Positions 8,548 through 16,435 of a stretch of DNA of 20,217 bases are shown here, in pieces. The position numbers and the translations under genes were made by a program. Source of the stretch: a virus. Numbering within the stretch: the first letter of the stretch is position 1; each line of letters opens with the position of its first letter. The notes beneath the pieces were generated by a model, which worked only from the letters and a program-made list of their open reading frames with translations, did no database searches and was not told the DNA's origin. Location of the stretch: the IMG/VR virus record IMGVR_UViG_3300035698_028661, positions 1 to 20,217 of that record; one strand, given 5' to 3'.

Positions 8548-8784
8548 TTACCCCTCTTTCGAAAAGTTTGCACAGTGCAAACTTTTTCCGTTCCATTGTC
8601 CGCGAATTTTTGCGTGAAAAGCTGCCCCGCGAATCACCGCGTTGAAGAATCCCTTCTTCTGTTCCAACGCTTCCTCGGCCAGTGCCGGCAGCGCACTACT
8701 CATAGCCCGCAAGCCACGGCTCAACGGATGCTGAATAGCATTTTCTTCTCGCTTTACCGGCAGCTGCCACTCGAAAGGATTCAT
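8548..8784 (-). CDS. Small unknown protein (78 aa)
   Basis: No family is recognised. The product is basic, with an N-terminal FEWQLPVKRE segment and a likely helix at about residues 28-45 (MSSALPALAEEALEQKKGFF). It also contains FHAKIRGQWNG before the end. The ATG at 8784 overlaps the stop of the upstream gene as ATGA, and the stop is 3 bases before the GTG of the next gene. This spacing argues that it is translated despite its size. Its last dozen codons are written across a 25-bp palindrome, so part of the C-terminus may be shaped by a nucleic-acid constraint rather than protein function. It could be a spike-tip or baseplate linker, but nothing in the sequence proves it. Confidence 0.65.
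   Translation of the reverse strand: MNPFEWQLPVKREENAIQHPLSRGLRAMSSALPALAEEALEQKKGFFNAVIRGAAFHAKIRGQWNGKSLHCANFSKEG
8562..8586. repeat. Perfect 12-bp inverted repeat with a one-base centre
   Basis: The arms AAAAGTTTGCAC and GTGCAAACTTTT flank a single A, forming a 25-bp dyad. In RNA it would fold as about 10 bp with a 5-base loop. It lies in the last codons of the 78-residue gene and ends 5 bases before the GAGGGG ribosome site of the following GTG-started gene. It may control translation of that gene, protect mRNA, or be a protein-binding site. The stem is A/T-rich. The T run follows it only on the strand opposite to the genes, so it is a poor intrinsic terminator for this operon. Confidence 0.7.
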
Positions 8785-9248
8785 GACGACTCAATCTCCG
8801 GTGATACCGGATCCTTGGTAACGGACCAGTCTACTGCATCGCTGCTAGCGCCGCTGGTTTTGATGGTGAAGCCGTCTTTGTCTTTACCCTCGTACCACAA
8901 GCCAATGTTGGCGTCTGGCGTCAACGTGATGGAGTACTCGTCATCTTCAAAGCCAAGATCGGTAACGGATACGGACGTACCGGCCGAGAAGGACGCTCGC
9001 CCCGTCTTCTTCTTTCCGAAAGCCAGTTCCATGGCATAAACGTCTTGCGTGTACATCGCCAAGACAAGTTCGCCCATCGAGGGGCCCGCTTCACCGTCTA
9101 GCGATTCGCTCCATTTGGCCTCGGAAAACATCGAAACGTCTTCGCCGTCTGCGTTCTCGCCGAGCACACCCGTTTCATCCGACATGGTTACAAGCATCTG
9201 CTTGAACTGATCGGTTAAGAATTCCGCTAAGTCGGACTGAATCGTCAT
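8781..9248 (-). CDS. Spike-adjacent protein with a fibre-like beta domain (155 aa)
   Basis: Residues 1-75 are acidic and probably helical at the start (LAEFLTDQFKQMLVTM). Residues about 85-146 look like a small beta sandwich seen in many phage receptor-binding and fibre-tip proteins. The pattern is alternating strands, EYSITLTPDANIGLWYE, then KDGFTIKTSG, then AVDWSVTK. The GFT and VDW positions are the most characteristic. The gene directly follows the spike, with AAGGAC about 7 bases before the ATG and located in the last codons of the spike gene. Candidate roles are a spike-tip or spike-decorating protein or a short fibre. It has no PAAR-like proline-alanine-alanine-arginine motifs, so I do not call it a classical tip protein. 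Confidence 0.75.
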   Translation of the reverse strand: MTIQSDLAEFLTDQFKQMLVTMSDETGVLGENADGEDVSMFSEAKWSESLDGEAGPSMGELVLAMYTQDVYAMELAFGKKKTGRASFSAGTSVSVTDLGFEDDEYSITLTPDANIGLWYEGKDKDGFTIKTSGASSDAVDWSVTKDPVSPEIESS

Positions 9249-9251
9249 CGT

Positions 9252-10556
9252 TTATGTCCTTACTTGCAAAGAAGCGCTACCGTCTACTACAAAGACCGTA
9301 GCGGAAAGATTAAGCGGCCCCAGTGTAGCAAAACCAGTACTCATTGAACCAATCTTAGCTACGGGCGTTCCGCCAGGAACCGTAGACGATCCGGATCCGA
9401 CGGTCGTAAGCGGCGCGTCGATACCGCATGTTGCCGTACCCACCAAGTTCGCCTGCGTACCCGACACCTTTGCTTCGCCGAGCGACGTCTGCAACAACGC
9501 GCTACCGGCTGTTGTTTTCATCTTTACGGTGCCAGCTACCGTTTCGCTTGAAATATCTCCAAGCAACGTCTTGTTCTTGATACTACCGGCTATCGTTACT
9601 TCGTTCAGGAAGTTGCCGGCCATGACCTGGTTGGCGTGGACGTCCTTGGTAGGATCGGCCATGTCGCCAACCGTGAAGCTAGAACGTGACTCTTGATGCG
9701 TTTCGGCGCGGTATCGATCGCTCGTCTGAGAGGCGCCGCTGATGATGATTTGCTGGCTGTTCTTTACCTTGCGAATCTCACTACCGAGCGTCTTGCTGTA
9801 CTCGCCCTGGATCGTCTCGGTCATGTCTCCGTCGTGTGTATCAGTGATGGTACCGGAGCGACCGATCGTTCGGGTTCCAACGACCGTTTCATCCAGGTCG
9901 CCATGGATGGTTCGGTTGACCGAGCCGTCGAAGATTTCGACGAGGTCGGAGCGCAGGTGCCGCGTGACCGTACCGTAGACGACCTCGTACTGGTTGCCGG
10001 GTACGCGATGAAGCTCAGCGCCGCCCTTAGACCACTCCAGCATGGCCCCGTCGGAGTGGGTGAGCTGCATCAGCTCATCACCCTCAGTGTCGTCCATGAT
10101 GATGAGGTGACCCGACTCCGAACGCCAACCGCGCACTGAAGGGTAAACCCCCAACGCACGCGGCTCTGGCTCGTAGACCTTCTTCTCGTCGGAGTCTACG
10201 CCGTAATCTGAACCACGAGGTGGTTGTTCGCCCACGTCGTCTTTACCCTGGAAGGCATCCCCCAGGTCTGACGCCGCGGATTCCGCTGCCACCCACCCGG
10301 GGAACCAGACGGGATTCGCGGGGTTGCCGCCGAACTGGAACATGATCCATACAGCCGAACCTGCTGGCGGGATCCAACACGCACCGAAATTAGGTGAGGC
10401 GCCCCCGCCCAAGCCCGACATGGCGGGCGGGCACTTACCGCCGGGCCCGAAAACGTCTGGGACATTGACGATTAAACGACCCCGGCCGTCTTCTAGCGCG
10501 GTCACTACGGTGCCGCGATAGATGCCTGGAAATCTTTTATGTCGACCACCACCCAT
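9252..10556 (-). CDS. Central tail spike, gp5 / VgrG-C-like (OB fold plus beta-helix)
   Basis: The 434-residue product starts with an OB fold at residues about 10-92 (GIYRGTVVTALEDGRGRLIV, then CWIPPAGSAVWIMFQFGG and PVWFPGW), the N-terminal domain of gp5-type spikes. Residues 148-185 carry the connector SGHLIIMDDTEGDELMQLTH typical of gp5 and VgrG. From about 190 to 380 there are short repeated strands ending in Thr, Val and Gly (VNRTIHGDLDETVVGTRTIG), consistent with a triple-stranded intertwined beta-helix. There is no lysozyme domain, unlike T4 gp5, so it would pierce mechanically. Its ATG overlaps the hub stop by one base (TAATG), with GAGG nearby. The split hub plus spike pair matches T4 gp27/gp5 rather than a fused VgrG. 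Confidence 0.9.
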   Translation of the reverse strand: MGGGRHKRFPGIYRGTVVTALEDGRGRLIVNVPDVFGPGGKCPPAMSGLGGGASPNFGACWIPPAGSAVWIMFQFGGNPANPVWFPGWVAAESAASDLGDAFQGKDDVGEQPPRGSDYGVDSDEKKVYEPEPRALGVYPSVRGWRSESGHLIIMDDTEGDELMQLTHSDGAMLEWSKGGAELHRVPGNQYEVVYGTVTRHLRSDLVEIFDGSVNRTIHGDLDETVVGTRTIGRSGTITDTHDGDMTETIQGEYSKTLGSEIRKVKNSQQIIISGASQTSDRYRAETHQESRSSFTVGDMADPTKDVHANQVMAGNFLNEVTIAGSIKNKTLLGDISSETVAGTVKMKTTAGSALLQTSLGEAKVSGTQANLVGTATCGIDAPLTTVGSGSSTVPGGTPVAKIGSMSTGFATLGPLNLSATVFVVDGSASLQVRT

Positions 10557-12637
10557 TATTCGTCCTCGATGTTTCCGGTTTCATTTACGAATCTTCCATC
10601 GCCTACGACGTACGTCAGCAATTGCTTGTAACCTGGGTTTGTCGACTTTGACTGAGCGTCCTCTGGCGACAAGTTATCCGGATCCGCATTGGCGCCCGCT
10701 CCAGCTGCTGAAGGGGCGTACGTTCCGGGCGCTCGAACCTTGATCCTGATCCGGTAACTGTTACTCACGTCGAACTTGTGCTCGATGCGCTGGATGGTTG
10801 TACCACCAGACCATCGCGAAAGGTTTTGCAATTCGACGGCGCTGCGAGCGTACAGACCCGGAATGCCAAACGAGCTGAAGTCTATGAAAACGCCGTACTG
10901 ATTCGCGTCGGCGGTCCCTTGAACGTTCCGCTCCAGTTCTTCCTCAGTTCCGCCAAACAACCCGGCCGTAAACTCGTTATCGTCCGACTCCGATTTGAAC
11001 TTTACAGCAACCGCTTCGATGCCCTTATCGATCAACGAGCCGAGTTTTTCAGACGCGGTTGGTTCCCCGGCGATTGCGCTACTCGGGTCGTCTGAACTAC
11101 CACCCTGAACCGTCCCTTGATTCATCGAATTGACGATGCTCTGGTATTCAGATTTTTGAGCGTTAATCAAGGAACGCGTATCCGGAACTGAGTTGGGGCC
11201 GCCAACCTTACTAGCCCGCGCGGAAGCCTTGCTGCTGTTGGACCTTTCGGATCGGTTTAACGCAGCCTCCCGCCCCGACGCTAAGTCGATTTTCGTAAAG
11301 CCGAGTGCCGGCGTTCCCAAAAACGATTCTCGAGTCCTGGCGATAACGCCGTTGTCTAGTAAGTCATAAGCGAACTCCGTGTCGGGCTCTGGTTCTTTTT
11401 GTTTTGTTACCTCAGCCTTGGAGTTTTCGTCAATCAAAGAACCGCTTGTCTTACCACCTTTTTGGCGAAAGTTTTCCGTGATGGAGATTTCGAGAATGGG
11501 AAATGTGTGACTGTCTTTCGAGTCCTTTTCCCACAAGAAAGCGAGCGGCGTGCGACCGTCAAAATAGGGATCGTCAGCGTTCCCCACGCCTGACTGAGAG
11601 CCGTCGACTGCCTTCAGCCTATCCTCGTCACCTACTGAACGATTGTCGTAGTAGTCACTCGGTAAGCCCGTGTACCCCAATGACGTACGATCCTTGCGAC
11701 GAACTTGAATCGCGTTGTTCGTAAACACGGAGGAGTGCCCCTCTGAAAATCCCTCCATCGTTCTTCTAATAGGTTCGAGTTCGTTCGAGTCGTCAGGCGG
11801 ATGGCCAACGATAGGCTCGAATTGAGAAAACATCATAAGGCCATTAGACACGTGAAGGTAACGACCACCACCGCAGGATTGAGCTAGATCTCTTAAAAAT
11901 TCCCAGTGCGACCTACCGTTCGTTGAAACGCTTGGTAAACGATAGTCTAAACTGGGAACGCCTGTTCCATGTTTGATTGACGGAATTGATTCAAAACCAT
12001 ACCCCGCCGCAGCTAATTCAGCAGGCGTCATGGTAGAATCTACACCAAGACCACTATACCCTCGCTCAAGGGGGTTGCCAGCTGGAGTGTTACGCCAATT
12101 TTTTCTTGGGTCTACGTATTTTCTAATGACGTTACCGCTTGCGTCTACCTCGTTCTTGAATATAACACTAACCATCCCACTAATAACTGGTGGGTTGTCG
12201 TACTTTCCAAAATACGTTTTGAAACCGTAACGGTCAGCTAACTCTTGAACTATTTCGCGTACCGTTTTGTACGCCCACGTTTCCTGCGTTTCCATCTGCG
12301 CCATTGAAGCGCCTGATTGACCGCTTTGTCCCTGAAGAACCACAGAACACGTTCGCTGGGGCCCGAACAAATACTGCGGCTTCATCATCTTGAAAACACC
12401 CCAGTCAAAAACGCCGTCTGGTGTGTAGCCAAGGCTAATCCGTATGATTACCCCGGCGCGGAAATCACTAGAGCCCATCTCGTCAACGGTCAAGCCGCCA
12501 ACGGTCAGCTTAGCGGTCAAGAAGGCGCCGTCTTCGTCTACGATCTCAACGGATTCGATAACGCCGCCGTGGGACGTTTCCGTCCACGGAACACCGTCGA
12601 CCTCAATCTCGCAAACTGGGTCTTTATAGCTAGGCAT
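10556..12637 (-). CDS. Baseplate hub protein, gp27 / P2 gpD-like
   Basis: This 693-residue protein has the layout of a hub monomer. It starts with a beta-barrel (residues 1-105; IEVDGVPW, VESVEIVDEDG-like strands, GVIIRISLGY), then a helix with TVREIVQELADRYGF (125-139). A second region includes SHWEFLRDLAQSCGGGRYLH (243-262), the usual gpD/gp27 segment, and the C-terminus has TTIQRIEHKFDVSNSYRIRI (613-632). In known tails a trimer of this protein adapts the hexameric tube to the trimeric spike encoded next. Residues about 455-580 are rich in Ser, Asn, Gly and Lys and look like an inserted flexible segment. The ATG overlaps the LysM-like gene by 8 bases and has no clear Shine-Dalgarno, so initiation is probably coupled. 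Confidence 0.88.
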   Translation of the reverse strand: MPSYKDPVCEIEVDGVPWTETSHGGVIESVEIVDEDGAFLTAKLTVGGLTVDEMGSSDFRAGVIIRISLGYTPDGVFDWGVFKMMKPQYLFGPQRTCSVVLQGQSGQSGASMAQMETQETWAYKTVREIVQELADRYGFKTYFGKYDNPPVISGMVSVIFKNEVDASGNVIRKYVDPRKNWRNTPAGNPLERGYSGLGVDSTMTPAELAAAGYGFESIPSIKHGTGVPSLDYRLPSVSTNGRSHWEFLRDLAQSCGGGRYLHVSNGLMMFSQFEPIVGHPPDDSNELEPIRRTMEGFSEGHSSVFTNNAIQVRRKDRTSLGYTGLPSDYYDNRSVGDEDRLKAVDGSQSGVGNADDPYFDGRTPLAFLWEKDSKDSHTFPILEISITENFRQKGGKTSGSLIDENSKAEVTKQKEPEPDTEFAYDLLDNGVIARTRESFLGTPALGFTKIDLASGREAALNRSERSNSSKASARASKVGGPNSVPDTRSLINAQKSEYQSIVNSMNQGTVQGGSSDDPSSAIAGEPTASEKLGSLIDKGIEAVAVKFKSESDDNEFTAGLFGGTEEELERNVQGTADANQYGVFIDFSSFGIPGLYARSAVELQNLSRWSGGTTIQRIEHKFDVSNSYRIRIKVRAPGTYAPSAAGAGANADPDNLSPEDAQSKSTNPGYKQLLTYVVGDGRFVNETGNIEDE

Positions 12638-12959
12638 TTTTATTCAACAAGGAAGTGATGACGTCAAACGAGTCTCTCGTTGGGATCACTAACTGCCTTC
12701 CTGCCTCAATGGGTTCGAATGGATCTAAAATGTCATTAACGTCGGCGATGTAAAACCACAAACCTTCACGACCCATGATGTCAAAAGCTAATAGGTCTAG
12801 ATCAATTCCCTCACGCATTGACCGATAGCTAAATCCGCGCAAGCTGTTTACATCAAAATGGAACCTATCCAACACCGTAACGAACCCAGGCAACGTACTT
12901 ACAGAAGTTAGTTCAACTACGTTAGACAGGATGTATCTCGATCCAAACAGAATAGACAT
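12630..12959 (-). CDS. LysM / gpX-like baseplate hub protein
   Basis: With the ATG at 12959 the product is 109 residues. I chose this start because AGGTGG (12967-12972) sits 7 bases upstream, while a GTG 21 bases further up has no comparable site. Residues about 45-95 fit a degenerate LysM or gpX pattern: YRSMREGIDLDLLAFDIMG, then LWFYIADVNDI, then IEAGRQLVIPT. In contractile tails, LysM-like domains (P2 gpX, T4 gp53, the C-terminus of Afp7) bind at the hub-wedge interface rather than to peptidoglycan. Here it is a separate gene directly after the CIS-tube-like gene, so the two together could equal Afp7. It overlaps the hub start by 8 bases. Confidence 0.8.
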   Translation of the reverse strand: MSILFGSRYILSNVVELTSVSTLPGFVTVLDRFHFDVNSLRGFSYRSMREGIDLDLLAFDIMGREGLWFYIADVNDILDPFEPIEAGRQLVIPTRDSFDVITSLLNKNA

Positions 12960-12963
12960 TACA

Positions 12964-13545
12964 TCACCACCTAAAACCACTAGTTTGAGGTATAGGAATC
13001 GTGTTGTATTCAGATAACGTAACGCTAACCGTAGAGCGTGCTACCTTACCCCTGATGCCATCACCAAGGGCACGATTAAAGCGTTGAGTGATTCGAGCGC
13101 CAATCGATGAAATTACGTACGACCCCTTAGCGTCCGCGGCGATTACCAGTCCCAAAGTCGAAGGCCCGCGCCAAACGTTATCTTGATCGTATTGAGCATT
13201 AGACGCGCGTTTAAGCCAGTTCAACACATCATCAACACTTGTTACAGAAAATTCAGACCCGGTACTCCCTGGGGCCCAGGAACCCGCGAAACCGTCACCC
13301 TGTTTTTTGCCTATGTCGTTCAGGAACAATTCTAGTTGGAGCTTGTGAACACCACCTTGCGTAAATTGAACGAAAGAACTTGAGTTTCCCGGGGGTGAAA
13401 CTTCCGTGTATTGGAGGTTGCGCGACACTTGGGTTTGAGTCGGAACGAAAGGGAGCTGCAACCAAGAACGCGAGTTCCAGTCGTCAAGCGCCCGGAACGA
13501 CGTCGCTGCCAGATCAGCCGGGAATGTTAGTATCGGAAAAGCCAT
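12964..13545 (-). CDS. Tube-initiator / hub protein, CIS-tube (Afp7 N-terminal)-like
   Basis: The 193-residue product follows the tape measure, where P2 has U and injection systems have the Afp7-type gene. Its pattern fits the CIS-tube family. A short N-terminal segment leads to LQLPFVPTQTQVSRNLQYTE (residues about 30-49), then SFVQFTQGGVHKLQLELFLN (57-76), and a helical piece, VDDVLNWLKRAS. It ends with YVISSIGARITQRFNRALGDG and KVARSTVSVTLSEYNTI. These proteins join the end of the inner tube to the baseplate. Unlike Afp7 it lacks a fused LysM domain, which is encoded by the next gene. The ATG lies 5 bases after the tape-measure stop, with only a distant AAGGGA as ribosome site. A gp48/gp54-like role is the main alternative name for the same place in the structure. 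Confidence 0.75.
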   Translation of the reverse strand: MAFPILTFPADLAATSFRALDDWNSRSWLQLPFVPTQTQVSRNLQYTEVSPPGNSSSFVQFTQGGVHKLQLELFLNDIGKKQGDGFAGSWAPGSTGSEFSVTSVDDVLNWLKRASNAQYDQDNVWRGPSTLGLVIAADAKGSYVISSIGARITQRFNRALGDGIRGKVARSTVSVTLSEYNTIPIPQTSGFRW

Positions 13546-13550
13546 GTTGT

Positions 13551-16424
13551 TTATGGTCCCTTGGAGCCGGCGCCGCGAGTACCCGGCGTTGTTGAGTTAC
13601 CCCATACCTCATCGTCGTCGTCCTCAACTGTCGTAACCGCATCCTTGATGGTTTTTTCTCCGATCTTAACGTTGACGACAACCTCTGGCTTCTTCCTCCC
13701 GAACGTACCGGCGTCAAGTTCGTCGAGCATGTCGTTGAAGCTTTTCTTTTGGGGCTCGGAACCCTGATCCGTCAAAGAACGCTTCTGATCCCTAAGGAAC
13801 GTTTTTCTATCATTGATCTGCGTTACGGACGGGTCTCCTTGATCGGGTCGTCCCTCAAATATGATCTGAATCGTTTGCATGATTATTTTGAACGCTTCAA
13901 CCATCCCCCACAACAACCCGTACGCAACGGCCGCTAACGACAAGAATGGAGTAATGAAACCTAATATCAGCACTAGAATCATCGATACGATTACGAGACC
14001 AATAGCTGTAAGTATCGTTAAAATAGCCACACCCAGAACAAGAACTATAGCGGCGATAACCCCTACGATAAAAGCGATGACTGCTGCTACTAACAAGAAC
14101 AGCGGAACCATAATCGCCATCATTACCGACGTAATTACTCCAGCAACCAACATCACGACAGCCGCTCCAACAAAACCTATCGCCGCCATCATCCCTAAAA
14201 TTATAGCTGCAACAATCGCAAACCCTAATACCTTACCGAAGAACTTGGCTAAACCCCACCATTGAGATGCGTCTACTTCAAAGAGTTTGTCCCACACCCA
14301 GCTAAGTGCCGCGAGTAATTCCTTGGCTATTCCGCTTATCCCCTCACTCATCGCTCCCCAGAATTCACCGAACGAAATATCTCCAGTAAGGAACCTAACA
14401 AACGCAGCGAACATCAGTAGTAAGAAGTACAGCGCCGTACCTATTGGACCAACCAACACCAACGCTATCAAGGTACCCATGGTAACGAGCAAGCTCAAGA
14501 GCATCCCGAGACCAATGCCGATGACCACGATTCCCCGTTCAACCCATCGGAGCAACGAACCGATGGTCGCCAATGCGTTGATGAGACCGAGAGCGCTTAC
14601 GTCGTCGAACATCTCCTCAGTCAATCGGAAGTCGTTCGTTATCAGCATCCACAGCGCTTCAAAAAATAACTTCATCGGTTCGAACGAAGACCTAATCCTT
14701 TGGCCCAAATCGCCGCTAGCCTTCATCCACTCTCGAGTTCGAGTAACAATTGCTGAGATGAAAAATCCGATAGCGACGAGTCCGGCTATCGGCAACGCGA
14801 CAGCGACGGCCAAGAGGGCAAACGGCCCCAACCCGAAGAAAAGGATACCCGCTAATGCTATAGCTAAAGCTTTTAGGAGAACGGTATTTTCTTTCACTCC
14901 CTTACGGAAGATTGCAAGAGGTACACCGATTGCTACGAATGCAGTAACAAGGCCAAGAACCAAAATGGTAACGGGCCACAACAGCGCCCACATCGTCGCC
15001 ATCGATGCGTTGAACAAATCAATAGAAAACGTTAAGGCGCCTGTTGCAACCGTCGCAAGTGCTTCAGAAAAGACCATCGTACCAAGTTGGATCCCCATTA
15101 TTTGCATTAGATGGCCCATCAACGCAAAACCGCCAACAGCGAGTAGTATAGCTCCAACAAGGACTAAGATTAAGGATGCTGCGATACCGACTACAACACC
15201 TAGTTTGATCCAATTTCTATTATTGGATAGGAACACGTTGACCGCAAGTGTAATGTCGAAGACTTTTTCGAAGATCGCTGAAAGAACTGGCAACATAGCC
15301 GTACCAATAATGATAGCCATGTTACCGATCGAACCCTTGATACGAATGAGGGTTCCAAGAAGCGTTTCGCGCATCCGGGTCGCCGCCGATGCGACGGCGC
15401 CTTCGGAGTCTTGAAGTAGACCCAAGCGGTGACGAACGGCGTCGATACCCGTAAGAATTTCTCCGCTTTCAAGAACGAAGGAGTCCTTCAAGATGATGCC
15501 CACGCCACGCAAGCCACGCTTGGTGAAGACCTTCAAAATGTCTTCGTTGATTTTCTTTCCAGTGGCACCGGTCCTCTTCCAGTGCTTGTCTAGATCATCC
15601 AAGACGTCGATGAAGCTACGCACCTCGGCGTTCTGGTCGTAAGCGGTAACCTCACCGCCGGTCACCTCCCGAAGCCTCTCTTCGTTTCCAACCATGTTGC
15701 GCATGGCGATACGAATAGCGTTTGAACCAGCCGCCGCGTTAAATCCAACGTCGCGCGCCGCCGCCATCAGCGCCAGGGTTTCTTGGAAGTTCTGATTGAA
15801 GATACGAGCCTCACCAGAGATTCCGGCCAGCCCGCGTTCAAGGTCTTCGAATTGGAGTCGTGAAGTCTGAGTCGCCCGAGTCATCTGGTCAGCGGCTTGG
15901 CGAGCGCTCTTTAAGTCTCCGCGGAACGTTTTCCACGCGACAGAAACGGTGGCGGCGGCTTGCGTCGTCGTAATCATTCCACCAGCAGCTGACGTTAAAT
16001 CGAGAACGACTGAGGTGAGGTCATCCGTGATCTTATTCGTGTCAAATCCAGCTTGAGCCAAGGTCTGCATGGCTTGCGCAACCTGCGTAGCCGTAAACTC
16101 CGTTTCGAGCCCTAATCGTTGAGCCTCACCGGTCAACTTATCAAAATCAGCGCCCGTAGCTCTCGTAACAATTCCGACGCGCTCCATGGCGAATTCGAAG
16201 TCTGCGGCTGACTGCGCAGATTTGAAGGCGAGACCCAACCCCGTCATGCCGGCGGAAAGAGCGGCTGTACCGGCAATCATCGTGCCGAATGCACCGAACA
16301 ACGCGCTCGAGGCCTTTACGCTCCCCGCGGTAAATCCACGCAGACCCATCTGCGCTTTACGCAGCGCGGGAGAGGCGAAGTCTTTCGCGACGATAACGAA
16401 TTGAAGGCCATTGAGCGCGCCCAT
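13551..16424 (-). CDS. Tail tape measure protein (TP901 / PhageMin_Tail type)
   Basis: The 957-residue product has a TP901-type core at residues about 60-270. It includes SAADFEFAMERVGIVTRATG, then LTGEAQRLGLETEFTATQVA, then FNQNFQETLALMAAARDVGF, the classic region of phage minor tail proteins. Tape measures fix tail length and are ejected through the tube. By the usual rule of about 1.5 Å per residue, a tail near 140 nm would be expected. The middle and C-terminal parts contain several hydrophobic stretches (about 405-437, 470-507, 517-560, 631-678, 732-842). The last has no charged residue for 111 positions. The C-terminal 100 residues are charged and end in a Gly/Ser/Thr tail. AAGGAG lies 8 bases before the ATG and overlaps the preceding stop. 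Tape measures often insert in the host inner membrane, which fits the hydrophobicity. Confidence 0.95.
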   Translation of the reverse strand: MGALNGLQFVIVAKDFASPALRKAQMGLRGFTAGSVKASSALFGAFGTMIAGTAALSAGMTGLGLAFKSAQSAADFEFAMERVGIVTRATGADFDKLTGEAQRLGLETEFTATQVAQAMQTLAQAGFDTNKITDDLTSVVLDLTSAAGGMITTTQAAATVSVAWKTFRGDLKSARQAADQMTRATQTSRLQFEDLERGLAGISGEARIFNQNFQETLALMAAARDVGFNAAAGSNAIRIAMRNMVGNEERLREVTGGEVTAYDQNAEVRSFIDVLDDLDKHWKRTGATGKKINEDILKVFTKRGLRGVGIILKDSFVLESGEILTGIDAVRHRLGLLQDSEGAVASAATRMRETLLGTLIRIKGSIGNMAIIIGTAMLPVLSAIFEKVFDITLAVNVFLSNNRNWIKLGVVVGIAASLILVLVGAILLAVGGFALMGHLMQIMGIQLGTMVFSEALATVATGALTFSIDLFNASMATMWALLWPVTILVLGLVTAFVAIGVPLAIFRKGVKENTVLLKALAIALAGILFFGLGPFALLAVAVALPIAGLVAIGFFISAIVTRTREWMKASGDLGQRIRSSFEPMKLFFEALWMLITNDFRLTEEMFDDVSALGLINALATIGSLLRWVERGIVVIGIGLGMLLSLLVTMGTLIALVLVGPIGTALYFLLLMFAAFVRFLTGDISFGEFWGAMSEGISGIAKELLAALSWVWDKLFEVDASQWWGLAKFFGKVLGFAIVAAIILGMMAAIGFVGAAVVMLVAGVITSVMMAIMVPLFLLVAAVIAFIVGVIAAIVLVLGVAILTILTAIGLVIVSMILVLILGFITPFLSLAAVAYGLLWGMVEAFKIIMQTIQIIFEGRPDQGDPSVTQINDRKTFLRDQKRSLTDQGSEPQKKSFNDMLDELDAGTFGRKKPEVVVNVKIGEKTIKDAVTTVEDDDDEVWGNSTTPGTRGAGSKGP

Positions 16425-16435
16425 TTTTACACTCC

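Noticed and set aside
8551-8590. Palindrome as an intrinsic terminator
   Set aside because: The stem is A/T-rich, the T run follows only on the strand opposite to all genes, and the next gene starts immediately after it.
12960-12980. GTG at 12980 as the start of the LysM-like gene
   Set aside because: The ATG at 12959 has AGGTGG at good spacing, and the longer form adds only seven residues without support.
13516-13545. N-terminal PILTFP shared by the sheath and the CIS-tube-like protein
   Set aside because: The six-residue match is not extended in either direction, the codons differ and the proteins otherwise have different patterns. It is most likely chance.
14287-15414. 375-codon open frame on the plus strand
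   Set aside because: It lies fully antisense to the hydrophobic part of the tape measure. The lack of stops follows from the Ile/Val/Ala-rich codons opposite. The product has no recognisable domain and no good ribosome site was noted.
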